This document shows positions 38,293-47,849 of a stretch of 64,000 nt of DNA, in pieces. The notes under the pieces are model-generated. The model saw nothing but the letters and a program-made list of their open reading frames with translations, ran no database searches and was not told the origin of the DNA. The position numbers and the translations under genes were made by a program. Location of the stretch: the NCBI RefSeq assembly GCF_900626145.1, contig NZ_LR130816.1, positions 471,339 to 535,338 on the forward strand, read 5' to 3'. The stretch is from Intestinimonas timonensis. GTDB lineage: Bacteria > Bacillota > Clostridia > Oscillospirales > Oscillospiraceae. Numbering within the stretch: position 1 is the stretch's first letter; every line of letters begins with the position of its first letter.

Positions 38293-40212
38293 ATGACCAA
38301 CAAACATAAAAAGACCCTGTGGCGGATCATCGCGGCGGCGGCGCTGCTGGTGTGGGCTATGTTCGGCCCAACCCTGTGGTTGCCGGCGGGCCTGCCCTTT
38401 GTGTCGGTGGGCCGGACGGCCGCCGACGGCACGGCGGCCTTTGCCCTGGCCGCCTGGGCCCGGTTCCTCATCCCCTACCTGGTCATTGGTTGGGACGTCC
38501 TGTGGCGGGCGGTGCGGAACATCGCCCACGGCCAGGTCTTTGACGAGAACTTCCTCATGGCCATCGCCACTGTGGGCGCCTTCTTCATCGGGGAGTATGC
38601 CGAGGCCGTCTTTGTCATGCTCTTCTACCAGGTGGGCGAGCTCTTCCAGAGCTACGCCGTGGGCAAGTCCCGGCAGTCCATTGCTGAGCTTATGGAGATC
38701 CGCCCCGACTACGCCAACGTGGAGCGGGACGGCCAGGTGGAGCAGGTGGACCCCGACGAGGTGGAGGTGGGGGAGACCATCCTCATCAAGGCCGGGGAGC
38801 GGGTGCCTCTGGACGGCGTGGTGCTGGAGGGCCGCTCCGACCTGGACACCGCCGCCCTCACCGGCGAGTCCCTTCCCCGGGAGGTCCAGAGCGGGGACGA
38901 CGTCATCTCCGGCTGCGTCAACCTCACCGGCCTTTTGAAGGTCCGGGTCACCAGGGCTTTTGAGGAGTCCACCGTCTCCAAGATCCTGGACCTGGTGGAG
39001 AACGCCGGCAGCAAGAAGGCCAAGGCCGAGAACTTCATCACCAAGTTCGCCCGTTACTACACCCCCGCCGTGGTCATTGCCGCCGTGGCTCTGGCGGTGC
39101 TGCCGCCCCTCATCGGTGCCATGACCTGGAGCGAGAGCCTCCACCGGGCCCTCATCTTCCTGGTCATCTCCTGCCCCTGCGCCCTGGTCATCTCAGTGCC
39201 TCTGAGCTTCTTCGGCGGCATCGGCGGCGCCTCCAAGGCCGGTGTGCTGGTGAAGGGGGGCGCCTATCTGGAGGTCCTTTCCCGGACCCAGATCGTGGTC
39301 TTTGACAAGACGGGCACCCTCACCAAGGGGGTCTTCAACGTCACCGCCATCCACCCCGAGACCTGCGGCGAGGACCAGCTGCTGGAGCTGGCCGCCCTGG
39401 CCGAGAACTGGTCGGAGCACCCCATCGCCCGCTCCCTCCGGGAGGCCTACGGCAAGGACATCGACGCCGGCCGGGTGGCCGACGTGGAGGAGCGCTCCGG
39501 CCGGGGCGTCCGGGCGGTGGTGGACGGCACCGAGATTTTCGTGGGCAACGACAAGCTGATGGACGACATCGGCGTGTCCTGGCACCCCTGCCACCGGGTG
39601 GGCACCACCGTCCACGTGGCGTCGGCGGGGGAGTACCTGGGCCACATCGTTATCTCCGACGAGGTGAAGGAGGACGCCGCCCGGGCGGTGTCCGACCTGA
39701 AGGCCCTGGGCGTGGCCAAGACGGTGATGCTCACCGGCGACGCCCAGGCCGTGGGCGAGAGCGTGGGAAAGCAGCTGGGGCTGGACGAGGTCCACGCCCA
39801 GCTCCTGCCCGCCGATAAGGTGGAGCGGGTGGAGGAGCTGCTGGCCCAAAAGACCGGGAAGGGCTGCCTGGCCTTCGTGGGGGACGGCATCAACGACGCC
39901 CCCGTCCTCTCCCGGGCCGACGTGGGCATCGCCATGGGCGGCCTGGGCTCCGACGCCGCCATCGAGGCCGCCGATGTGGTCCTCATGGACGACAAGCCCT
40001 CCAAGATCGCCGTGGCCATCCGCATCGCCCAAAAGACCCTGGTCATCGTCCGACAGAACATCGCCTTCGCCCTGGGGGTGAAGGCCCTGGTGCTGGTGCT
40101 GGGCGCCCTGGGCCAGGCCAACATGTGGGAGGCCGTCTTTGCCGACGTGGGGGTGTCCGTCATCGCTATCCTCAACGCCATGCGGGCCATGAAGGGCCAG
40201 GGCCAGCAATGA
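38293..40212 (+). CDS. P1B-type heavy-metal (Cd/Zn/Pb) efflux ATPase
   Basis: About 639 residues. The membrane core has the metal-site motif SCPCALVISVP, an actuator TGES, the phosphorylation site DKTGTLT (D about 338), the HP-type motif SEHPIA and the hinge GDGINDAP. The CPC motif with the ArsR repressor points to Cd/Zn/Pb export of the CadA/ZntA class. ATG 38293 is seven bases behind GGAGGTG; ATG 38287 is too close. The N-terminal HMA domain usual in this class is missing and is encoded separately just upstream. Confidence 0.93.
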   Translation: MTNKHKKTLWRIIAAAALLVWAMFGPTLWLPAGLPFVSVGRTAADGTAAFALAAWARFLIPYLVIGWDVLWRAVRNIAHGQVFDENFLMAIATVGAFFIGEYAEAVFVMLFYQVGELFQSYAVGKSRQSIAELMEIRPDYANVERDGQVEQVDPDEVEVGETILIKAGERVPLDGVVLEGRSDLDTAALTGESLPREVQSGDDVISGCVNLTGLLKVRVTRAFEESTVSKILDLVENAGSKKAKAENFITKFARYYTPAVVIAAVALAVLPPLIGAMTWSESLHRALIFLVISCPCALVISVPLSFFGGIGGASKAGVLVKGGAYLEVLSRTQIVVFDKTGTLTKGVFNVTAIHPETCGEDQLLELAALAENWSEHPIARSLREAYGKDIDAGRVADVEERSGRGVRAVVDGTEIFVGNDKLMDDIGVSWHPCHRVGTTVHVASAGEYLGHIVISDEVKEDAARAVSDLKALGVAKTVMLTGDAQAVGESVGKQLGLDEVHAQLLPADKVERVEELLAQKTGKGCLAFVGDGINDAPVLSRADVGIAMGGLGSDAAIEAADVVLMDDKPSKIAVAIRIAQKTLVIVRQNIAFALGVKALVLVLGALGQANMWEAVFADVGVSVIAILNAMRAMKGQGQQ

Positions 40213-40224
40213 CCATTTTTAGGG

Positions 40225-40260
40225 AAAGCCCGCCGGTTTTTAGGACCGGCGGGCTTTTTT
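40225..40260 (+). terminator. terminator of the metal-efflux operon
   Basis: AAAGCCCGCCGGT paired with ACCGGCGGGCTTT, ending in six T residues. Confidence 0.9.
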
Positions 40261-40286
40261 GTGCCTTTTTCGACCGGGTACTTTCC

Positions 40287-40315
40287 TTGACAGGAAGGGG
40301 GGAATGGGATAAACT
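40287..40315 (+). promoter_or_regulatory. promoter of the parE-parC run
   Basis: TTGACA at 40287, a 17-base spacer and TAAACT at 40310. Confidence 0.6.
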
Positions 40316-40353
40316 TAACCTGAGATATTATCGTTTGAATGTGAGGGAGACCC

Positions 40354-42339
40354 ATGCCAAAGAGCAGCGCAAAAAGCTACGGCAACGACTCCATCTCCTC
40401 CCTGAAGGGTGCCGACCGGGTCCGTAAGCGGCCCGGTGTCATTTTCGGCTCCGACGGGCTGGAGGGCTGTGAGCATGCCGTTTTCGAGATCCTCTCCAAC
40501 GCCATCGATGAGGCCCGGGAGGGCCACGGTGATCTCATCACCGTGACCCGGTACGCCGACCAGTCCATCGAGGTGGAGGACTTCGGCCGGGGCTGCCCGG
40601 TGGACTGGAACGAGAAGGAGGGCAAGTTCAACTGGGAGCTGGTCTTCTGCGAGCTCTACGCCGGCGGCAAGTACAACAACCTGGAGGGGGACAACTACGA
40701 GTACTCCTTAGGCCTCAACGGTCTGGGCACCTGCGCCACCCAGTACGCCAGTGAGTTCTTCGACGCCGTCATCCACCGGGACGGCCAGGAGTACACCCTC
40801 CACTTTGAAAAGGGCGAGAACATCGGTGGCATCCAGAAGGCGCCCTACACCGGCAAAAAGACCGGCTCCAAGTTCCGCTGGAAGCCCGATCTGGAGGTCT
40901 TTACCGATATCAACATCCCGGTGGACTACTTCCTGGACGTCCTGAAGCGCCAGGCGGTGGTCAACGCCGGGGTCACCTTCCGGTTCCGCAACCAGGTGGG
41001 GGGCAGGTTCGAGACCACCGACTTCAAGTATGAGCACGGCATTGAGGACTATGTCCGGGAGCTGGCCGGGGAGGACAGCCTCACCCAGCCGGTGTTCTGG
41101 CAGACCGAGCGGAAGGGCCGGGACCGGGCGGACAAGCCCGACTACAAGGTGAAGCTCTCCGTATCCTTCTGCTTCTCCAACCGGGTCCAGGTCATCGAGC
41201 ACTACCACAACTCCTCCTGGCTGGAGCACGGCGGCTCCCCGGAGAAGGCGGTGCGCAGTGCCTTCGTCTCCGCCATCGACGGCTACCTGAAGGCCCAGGG
41301 CAAGTACCAGAAGAGCGAGAGCAAGCTCACCTGGAACGACGTCCAGGACTGCCTGGTCTTCGTCTCCAACAACTTCTCCACTCAGACCTCCTACGAGAAC
41401 CAGACCAAGAAGGCCATCAACAACAAATTCGTCCAGGAGGCCATGACGGATTTCCTCAAAAGCCAGCTGGAGGTCTACTTCATCGAAAACCCCTTCGACG
41501 CCCAGAAGATCGCCGAGCAGGTCCTCATCAACAAGCGCTCCCGGGAGAGCGCCGAGAAGGCCCGGCTGAACATCAAGAAGAAGCTCTCCGGCAATGTGGA
41601 TATCTCCAACCGGGTGCAGAAGTTCGTGGACTGCCGGACCAAGGACACCGAGCGGCGGGAGCTCTACATCGTGGAGGGCGACTCCGCCATGGGCGCCGTC
41701 AAGCTGAGCCGGGACGCCGAGTTCCAGGGCATCATGCCGGTGCGGGGTAAGATCTTGAACTGCCTCAAGGCCGACTACGCCAAGATCTTCAAAAGCGAGA
41801 TCATCACCGATCTGCTGAAGGTGCTGGGCTGCGGGGTGGAGGTCAAGGACAAGCACGCCAAGGACATGGCCGAGTTTGACCTCATGAACCTCAGGTGGAA
41901 CAAGATCGTCATCTGTACCGATGCCGACGTGGACGGCTACCAGATCCGCACCCTCATTTTGACCATGCTCTACCGCCTCACCCCCACCCTCATCCAGCGG
42001 GGGTACGTCTATATCGCCGAGTCCCCCCTCTACGAGATCGGCTACAAGGACAAGACCTGGTTTGCCTACAACGAGACGGAGAAGGCCAACATCCTCAAGG
42101 AGCTGGAGGGGAAGAAGTACACCATCCAGCGGTCCAAGGGCCTGGGCGAGAACGAGCCCGACATGATGTGGCTCACCACCATGAGCCCCGCCACCCGCCG
42201 CCTCATCAAGGTCATGCCCGAGGACGTGGAGCGCACCGCCGCCGTCTTCGACCTGCTCCTGGGGGACAACCTCCAGGGGCGCAAGGACCACATCGCAGAA
42301 AACGGGTATAAATATTTGGAATTGGCCGATATTTCCTGA
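40354..42339 (+). CDS. parE: DNA topoisomerase IV subunit B
   Basis: A 661-residue GHKL ATPase subunit: VRKRPGVIFG, EILSNAIDEA (catalytic Glu/Asn), DFGRGCPV, GLNGLGT, the transducer region and the TOPRIM part ELYIVEGDSAMG with DADVDGYQ. It pairs with ParC to decatenate chromosomes. The last 17 codons (HIAENGYKYLELADIS and stop) are spelled with AT-rich codons unlike the rest of the gene; the same 16 residues appear again, in host-like codons, at 42515-42565. The gene's 3' end therefore appears to have been replaced by an inserted element. Confidence 0.95.
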   Translation: MPKSSAKSYGNDSISSLKGADRVRKRPGVIFGSDGLEGCEHAVFEILSNAIDEAREGHGDLITVTRYADQSIEVEDFGRGCPVDWNEKEGKFNWELVFCELYAGGKYNNLEGDNYEYSLGLNGLGTCATQYASEFFDAVIHRDGQEYTLHFEKGENIGGIQKAPYTGKKTGSKFRWKPDLEVFTDINIPVDYFLDVLKRQAVVNAGVTFRFRNQVGGRFETTDFKYEHGIEDYVRELAGEDSLTQPVFWQTERKGRDRADKPDYKVKLSVSFCFSNRVQVIEHYHNSSWLEHGGSPEKAVRSAFVSAIDGYLKAQGKYQKSESKLTWNDVQDCLVFVSNNFSTQTSYENQTKKAINNKFVQEAMTDFLKSQLEVYFIENPFDAQKIAEQVLINKRSRESAEKARLNIKKKLSGNVDISNRVQKFVDCRTKDTERRELYIVEGDSAMGAVKLSRDAEFQGIMPVRGKILNCLKADYAKIFKSEIITDLLKVLGCGVEVKDKHAKDMAEFDLMNLRWNKIVICTDADVDGYQIRTLILTMLYRLTPTLIQRGYVYIAESPLYEIGYKDKTWFAYNETEKANILKELEGKKYTIQRSKGLGENEPDMMWLTTMSPATRRLIKVMPEDVERTAAVFDLLLGDNLQGRKDHIAENGYKYLELADIS

Positions 42340-42565
42340 TATGCCTTTCAAGGCTGCCTACGTAGCGGCGATGTGGTCCGCGAACGGATGTGAGCCGCCG
42401 CGTCAGCGGCGTCCAAGCGTTTTGCCCGGCGGGCAAAACCTTGCGGCGGGACCATTCATTTGTCCCGCCGAAGATGCTGTCCGGGTCCCCATCCGGCCCT
42501 GGCCGGATGGGAGGCATATTGCAGAAAACGGTTATAAGTATCTGGAGCTGGCCGACATCTCTTAA
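42340..42565 (+). mobile_element. 226-bp structured element with a second copy of the parE 3' end
   Basis: It follows the parE stop directly. It contains hairpins at 42414-42443 (CAAGCGTTTTG...CAAAACCTTG) and 42445-42469 (GGCGGGAC/GTCCCGCC), then GGGTCCCC at 42483 with hairpin CCATCCGGCC/GGCCGGATGG. After that comes the copy of the parE end (42515-42565): same 16 residues, about 12 of 51 bases changed, all silent. It has no open frame of its own beyond the copied tail. The same modules occur behind tRNA-Gly and lepA. Confidence 0.85.
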
Positions 42566-42621
42566 AAGACTGCAGCCCCGCCGGTCCCCACCCACAACGG
42601 AATAAGGAAAAGGAGGTCCCC

Positions 42622-44652
42622 ATGAAAAAGCTGATTTCCATTCTGCTGACCCTGGCGCTGACTCTGTCCCTTTCCGCACCCGCCCTGGCAGCCGCCCCGG
42701 AGGAGGCACCTCTGCCCGATCTGATTGATCCCCCTCTTCCCGTGGAGGATACGCTGGTCATCCGGGACTCCGGCTATCCCATGGACGCCGAGACGGTGGC
42801 CTGGCTGGAGGCCCACCCCGAGGAGGCCGCCGCCATGGAGGCGGCGATCGACACCTATGTCCAGGAGACGTGGTACTATGACTCCGTGGCCGAGATGGCC
42901 GAATACTGGGGGGAGTCGGAGGCCTACATCCGGGACATGCTTCTGGAGGAGCAGGTCTGGGCGGCCATGGTCCAGGAGGAGGAGCAGGCGGCCCAGGCTG
43001 AGTACGCCGCCGCCCACCCCGGCTACCTGGACGGCTTCGACCCCGACGCCTGGCTCCGGACGGCCTACCCCGATTACAGAGACCCGGAGGAGGCCTTTAT
43101 GGCCGACTACGATCTGGCCGACCGGGCGGCCTTTGAGGCGTACATGAAGGCGGACTACACCAACCATCTGATTCGGATGGAGAACCTCCGGAGCGAGCGT
43201 GACGCCGCATTGGCAGAGGCCCCCGCCGCTCTGGACGGCTTCGACGTGGATGACTACTTCACCCAGGAGTACCCCTACTATTCCGACCAGGAGGAGTTCA
43301 TGGCCGACTATGGCCTTCTGGACCGGACCGAGTTCGAGACCTATCTCACCTGGGAGTATCTGATCTACTATGCCGCTCCGGAGGGGAATGATCCCTGGAC
43401 CGACGACCTCAAAGAGGCCCTGGGCGGTGTCCCCGGGGAGCTGGGGATCATGGTCAACGGTACCTACCTGACCTTCACGGGCGACAAGCCCTATGCCGAA
43501 GACGGCGTCACCTACGTCCCCGCCGCTGAGCTGGGGGAGGCCCTGGGCCTGGAGCTCACCGGCGACTATGTCACCCTGCGGGAGATGGCCCAGGCCGCCG
43601 GCTGTGAGATCTGGTGGGACCAGGCCTATGAGACCGCCGTGGTCATAGACCCCGACGTCCTGGTGGCGGCCATCGACAGCGGTTTCACCGCCCTCAACGG
43701 CGTGCTGGCCAAAAACACCCTGGACTGGGAGCGCTGGGCGGAGAGCGAGGACTGGAACGTCACCCTCACCATGTTCGACACCCTCAACGGGGACAAGACC
43801 TATCCCATGACCCTGACCCAGGAGAGTCTCTACGGCCCGGAGGGCCTCCAGACCACGGGTGAATACGACCTGTCCGCCCTGATGACCCTGTTGGAGCAGA
43901 TGGGGCTGCTGGAGTATGTGGGTGAGGATGAGCTGAAGGTGGTCTCCGCCGTCCTCAGCGGGGACTATGAGCTGCGCTGGGACACCGAGACCGGAGCCAT
44001 GGCCTTTACCGCCTCCTGCCTGCCCGACCTTCTCTCCATGATGGGTACCCCCTATCCCAAGGACCTGTGGTTCACCATGGACGGGGAGACGACAGAGGAG
44101 CTGAGCACCCTCTTCTCCGACCTGATGGACCAGGAGGAGCCCGTCACCGTGGGCGATCTGGTGTGGTACCTCTACGCGTCCACTACGGCGCCCTGGTCTG
44201 ACCCCGTCCTCTACTGGAGCGAGGCCACGGAGCTGGCCGCCGGGATGTCCATCTTCCTGGGGGACGACGCTCTGGTCCGGGAGGGGGATGCCTGGGTGCT
44301 GCGGCTGGGCATGTCCGAGCTGGCCGGCCTGCTGGGCTACAGTGAGGAGGACTACGACTATCTGGGCCTCCAGGACTTCGCCCTGGAGTGTGCCTTCGGC
44401 GACGACGGCACCGTCACCGGCAGTCTGCTGTGCCTCACCCCCGACGAGAGCTGGTCTCCCGCCATGCGTATTGCTGCCGATTGGAAGTTTGACCTCACCA
44501 GCGGCAGACTGGAGGCCGAACTCCACCTCAAGAACCAGATGAAGCTGACCATCACCACCTCCACCGCCCTGGAGGAGACCGGCGAAAAGCCGGAGACCCA
44601 GGTGCCCGAGGGGGCCGCCTCCATGGCCCTGGAGGACCTGACCGGCTGGTGA
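42622..44652 (+). CDS. secreted protein with copper-amine-oxidase-N-like stalk domain
   Basis: A 676-residue protein with a Sec signal peptide (MKKLISILLTLALTLSLSAPALA) and a very acidic mature part. Residues about 45-250 contain repeated segments of the pattern DGFD-D-W/YF---YP-Y-D-EEFMADY. At about 272-350 a Cu_amine_oxidN1-like fold is seen (GIMVNGTYLTFTGDKPYAEDGVTYVPAAELGEALGLEL), followed by a beta-rich region without known motifs. It is inserted between parE and parC and probably shares their transcript. Function unknown; likely cell-surface. Confidence 0.8.
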   Translation: MKKLISILLTLALTLSLSAPALAAAPEEAPLPDLIDPPLPVEDTLVIRDSGYPMDAETVAWLEAHPEEAAAMEAAIDTYVQETWYYDSVAEMAEYWGESEAYIRDMLLEEQVWAAMVQEEEQAAQAEYAAAHPGYLDGFDPDAWLRTAYPDYRDPEEAFMADYDLADRAAFEAYMKADYTNHLIRMENLRSERDAALAEAPAALDGFDVDDYFTQEYPYYSDQEEFMADYGLLDRTEFETYLTWEYLIYYAAPEGNDPWTDDLKEALGGVPGELGIMVNGTYLTFTGDKPYAEDGVTYVPAAELGEALGLELTGDYVTLREMAQAAGCEIWWDQAYETAVVIDPDVLVAAIDSGFTALNGVLAKNTLDWERWAESEDWNVTLTMFDTLNGDKTYPMTLTQESLYGPEGLQTTGEYDLSALMTLLEQMGLLEYVGEDELKVVSAVLSGDYELRWDTETGAMAFTASCLPDLLSMMGTPYPKDLWFTMDGETTEELSTLFSDLMDQEEPVTVGDLVWYLYASTTAPWSDPVLYWSEATELAAGMSIFLGDDALVREGDAWVLRLGMSELAGLLGYSEEDYDYLGLQDFALECAFGDDGTVTGSLLCLTPDESWSPAMRIAADWKFDLTSGRLEAELHLKNQMKLTITTSTALEETGEKPETQVPEGAASMALEDLTGW

Positions 44653-44688
44653 GCCGCCATCTGACCATCGTATAAAGGACTGATACCA

Positions 44689-46929
44689 TTGGCTAAGAAG
44701 AAGACCCCCCAGGAGGGGGGCAAGCGGGTGGACGACTCCAACGTCCTGGGCCTTCACGCCGAGGTGCTGGAGCAGCCCATCACCCAGACCCTGGAAATCA
44801 ACTATATGCCCTACGCCATGAGCGTCATCGTCTCCCGGGCCATCCCGGAGATCGACGGCTTCAAGCCCTCCCACCGCAAGCTCCTCTACACCATGTACCA
44901 GATGAAGCTGCTGGGTGGGAACCGGACCAAGTCGGCCAACGTGGTGGGCGCCACCATGAAGCTCAATCCCCACGGCGACGCCGCCATCTACGACACCATG
45001 GTCCGCCTCAGCCGGGGCTACGGCGCCCTCCTCCACCCCCTGGTGGACTCCAAGGGCAACTTCGGCAAGGTGTACTCCCGGGACATGGCCTGGGCCGCCC
45101 CCCGTTACACTGAGGTGCGCCTGGACCCCATCTGCGCTGAGTTCTTCCGGGACATCGACCAGGACGCCGTGGACTTTGTGCCCAACTACGACGGCACCAT
45201 GGCCGAGCCCACCCTCCTGCCCACCACCTTCCCCAACGTGCTGGTGTCCTCCAATATGGGCATCGCCGTGGGCATGGCCTCCAACATCTGCGGCTTCAAC
45301 CTGGCCGAGGTGTGCGACACCACCGCCGCCTACCTCAAAAACCCCAACTGTGACCTGATGGCCACCCTGAAGGCCCCAGATTTCCCCACCGGCGGCGAGC
45401 TCCTCTACGACGAGCGGGAGCTCAGCGCCATCTATGAGACCGGCCGGGGCTCCTTCAAGGTCCAGGCCCGGTGGCGGTACGTGAAGGAAGAAAACCTCAT
45501 CGAGATCTACGAGATCCCCTACTCCACCACCGTGGAGGCCATCATGGACAAGGTCTCTGAGCTGGTGAAGAACGGCAAGGTGAAGGAGATCTCCGACATG
45601 CGGGACGAGACCGACCTGAGCGGCCTCAAGCTCACCATGGACCTGAAGCGGGGCACCGACCCGGACAAGCTCATGGCCAAGCTCTTCCGCATGACCCCCC
45701 TGCGGGACTCCTTCTCCTGCAACTTCAACATCCTCATCGCCGGCATGCCCCGGGTCATGGGGGTGCGGCAGATCCTGGAGGAGTGGACGGCCTGGCGTAT
45801 GGAGTCCATCCGCCGCCGGACCTACTTCGTCCTGGGCAAGCGCCGGGAAAAGCTCCACCTCCTCCAGGGCCTCCAGAAGATCCTGCTGGACATCGACAAG
45901 GCCATTAAAATCATCCGGGAGACCGAGGAGGACGCCGAGGTGGTGCCCAACCTGATGATCGGCTTCGGCATCGACGAGGTCCAGGCCGAGTATGTGGCCG
46001 ACATTAAGCTGCGCAACATCAACAAGGAGTATATCCTCAAGCGGACCCGTGAGACGGAGGACCTGGAAAAGGAGATCGCCGACCTCCAGGACCTGGTGGA
46101 CAGCCCTGGCCGCATCAAAAAGACCATCGTGGCCGAGCTCGCGGCTGTCAAGAAGAAGTACGCCGCCCCCCGGCGGACCGGGCTCCTCTACGACCTGCCC
46201 GAGGAGACCGACGACGGCGGGGAGGACGTGCCCGACTACCCGGTAAATGTTTTCCTCTCCAAAGAGGGCTATTTCAAAAAAATCACCCCCCAGTCCCTGC
46301 GCATGAGCTCGGAGCAGAAATACAAGGAGGGGGACGGCGCCTACCTCCAGTGGGAGTGCACCAACCGGGACGAGCTGCTGGTCTTTACCGACCGCCAGCA
46401 GTGCTACAAGACCCGCATGAGCGACTTCGAGGACGCCAAGGCCAGCGTGCTGGGCGACTACCTGCCCACCAAGCTGGGCTTCGACGAGGGGGAGAGCTTC
46501 CTCTGGGCCTGCGTGCCCGGGGACTACTCCGGAAACCTCCTCTTCTTCTTTGAAAACGGCAAGGTGGCCCGGGTAGAGCTGGCCGGCTACCAGACCCAGA
46601 CGAGAAGAAAGCGCCTTACCGGGGCATACTCTGATAAGAGCCCCCTGGTCCGGGGCTTCCTCCTCCGGGAGGATATGGAGATGGCGGTGTGGTCCACCGA
46701 GGGCCGCTGCCTCATCTTCCACACCGCCGCCCTCAACCCCAAGACCACCCGTACCACCCAGGGCGTGGCGGTGATGACCCTCAAGCCCAAGTATAAGGTG
46801 GAGGGTGCCGCCCCCCTGGACCAGACCCCCATCCAGAATGCCGCCCGCTACCGGGCCCGGAGCCTGCCGGTGTCCGGCGCCCTTCTGAAGGAGGAGGACC
46901 GGGGCGAGGAGCAGATGAGCCTGCTGTGA
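44689..46929 (+). CDS. parC: DNA topoisomerase IV subunit A
   Basis: A 746-residue breakage-reunion subunit. QTLEINYMPYAMSVIVSRAIPEIDGFKPSHRK and the catalytic tyrosine in APRYTEVRL (Y140) are present. The coiled-coil and DNA-gate regions follow, then a shortened C-terminal domain. The start is TTG 44689 behind AAAGGA; no ATG precedes the conserved region. It is separated from parE by the secreted-protein gene, and the YitT gene follows 31 bases later. Confidence 0.94.
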   Translation: MAKKKTPQEGGKRVDDSNVLGLHAEVLEQPITQTLEINYMPYAMSVIVSRAIPEIDGFKPSHRKLLYTMYQMKLLGGNRTKSANVVGATMKLNPHGDAAIYDTMVRLSRGYGALLHPLVDSKGNFGKVYSRDMAWAAPRYTEVRLDPICAEFFRDIDQDAVDFVPNYDGTMAEPTLLPTTFPNVLVSSNMGIAVGMASNICGFNLAEVCDTTAAYLKNPNCDLMATLKAPDFPTGGELLYDERELSAIYETGRGSFKVQARWRYVKEENLIEIYEIPYSTTVEAIMDKVSELVKNGKVKEISDMRDETDLSGLKLTMDLKRGTDPDKLMAKLFRMTPLRDSFSCNFNILIAGMPRVMGVRQILEEWTAWRMESIRRRTYFVLGKRREKLHLLQGLQKILLDIDKAIKIIRETEEDAEVVPNLMIGFGIDEVQAEYVADIKLRNINKEYILKRTRETEDLEKEIADLQDLVDSPGRIKKTIVAELAAVKKKYAAPRRTGLLYDLPEETDDGGEDVPDYPVNVFLSKEGYFKKITPQSLRMSSEQKYKEGDGAYLQWECTNRDELLVFTDRQQCYKTRMSDFEDAKASVLGDYLPTKLGFDEGESFLWACVPGDYSGNLLFFFENGKVARVELAGYQTQTRRKRLTGAYSDKSPLVRGFLLREDMEMAVWSTEGRCLIFHTAALNPKTTRTTQGVAVMTLKPKYKVEGAAPLDQTPIQNAARYRARSLPVSGALLKEEDRGEEQMSLL

Positions 46930-46960
46930 TGGAAGATCCCAATCCCCTCTGGAGGTATCT

Positions 46961-47830
46961 ATGAAAAAGTCCCTGAGCAAAACCCTGCTGGCCTATATGT
47001 GGATCACCATGGCGTCGGTGATCTACGCCGTGGGCTTCAACTGGTGCTACGAGCCCAACCAGATCGGCTTCGGCGGCATTACCGGTGTGGCCCAGATCAT
47101 CAACGCCTTCCTGCCCTGGGCCCCCATCGGCACCGTGGTCATCATCCTCAACGCCCCGCTCTTCCTGCTGGGCTGGCGGCTGCTGGGAGGGCATCTCCTT
47201 CTCTCTTCCCTCTACGCCATGTTCGTCTCCTCCCTGGCCATCGACGTGCTCCACATGTTCCACACCTTCCAGCCCATGGACCCCATGCTGGCCACCATCT
47301 ACGGCGGCTTGCTCATGGGGGGCTCCCTGGGCATCGTCTTCCTCCAGGGCGCCACCACCGGCGGCACCGACCTCATCGCCCGGCTCCTGAAGCTGAAGCT
47401 GGCCTGGCTGCCCATGGGCAAGATCCTCATGGCCACCGACCTGGTGGTCATCGTGGCGGTGGCCCTGGCCTTTGGCAACATATACAGCGCCCTCTACGGC
47501 GTGGTGGCCCTCTTCCTCTCCTCTAAGGTGATGGATATGGTCCTCTACGGCCTGGACACCGCCAAGGTGGCCTATATCATCAGTCAGGACTCCCGGACCA
47601 TCGCCCAGAAGCTCACCCGGGACCTGGACCGAGGCGTCACCATTCTCCAGGGCCGGGGCGCCTGGTCGGGTCAGGACAAGGAGGTGCTCATGTGCGCCTT
47701 CAAGCAGCGGCAGATCGTGGCCATGAAGCGGATGGTCAAGGAGGTGGACCCCGCCGCCTTCCTCATCGTCTGCGACGCCCACGACGTTATGGGCGAGGGG
47801 TTCCGGGAGTACCAGCAAAACGACTTGTGA
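46961..47830 (+). CDS. YitT family membrane protein, second copy
   Basis: A 289-residue protein with five to six transmembrane segments (YAVGFNWCYEPNQIGFGGITG, GATTGGTDLIARLL) and a C-terminal DUF2179 domain ending IVCDAHDVMGEGF. It is closer to standard YitT length than the copy at 19842 and lacks the proline-rich tail. GGAGG precedes ATG 46961. The LUD-domain gene starts 19 bases after its stop, suggesting a shared transcript with parC. Function of the family is unknown. Confidence 0.92.
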   Translation: MKKSLSKTLLAYMWITMASVIYAVGFNWCYEPNQIGFGGITGVAQIINAFLPWAPIGTVVIILNAPLFLLGWRLLGGHLLLSSLYAMFVSSLAIDVLHMFHTFQPMDPMLATIYGGLLMGGSLGIVFLQGATTGGTDLIARLLKLKLAWLPMGKILMATDLVVIVAVALAFGNIYSALYGVVALFLSSKVMDMVLYGLDTAKVAYIISQDSRTIAQKLTRDLDRGVTILQGRGAWSGQDKEVLMCAFKQRQIVAMKRMVKEVDPAAFLIVCDAHDVMGEGFREYQQNDL

Positions 47831-47849
47831 TGTGAAAGAAGGGTGTTTT

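Noticed and set aside
42340..42565. Diversity-generating retroelement template/variable repeat pair
   Set aside because: No reverse transcriptase is present and the differences between copies are silent rather than adenine-directed.
42562..46980. Very long open frame opposite parC and the secreted protein (and similar ones opposite other genes)
   Set aside because: Antisense to well-conserved genes; long shadow frames are expected at this GC content.
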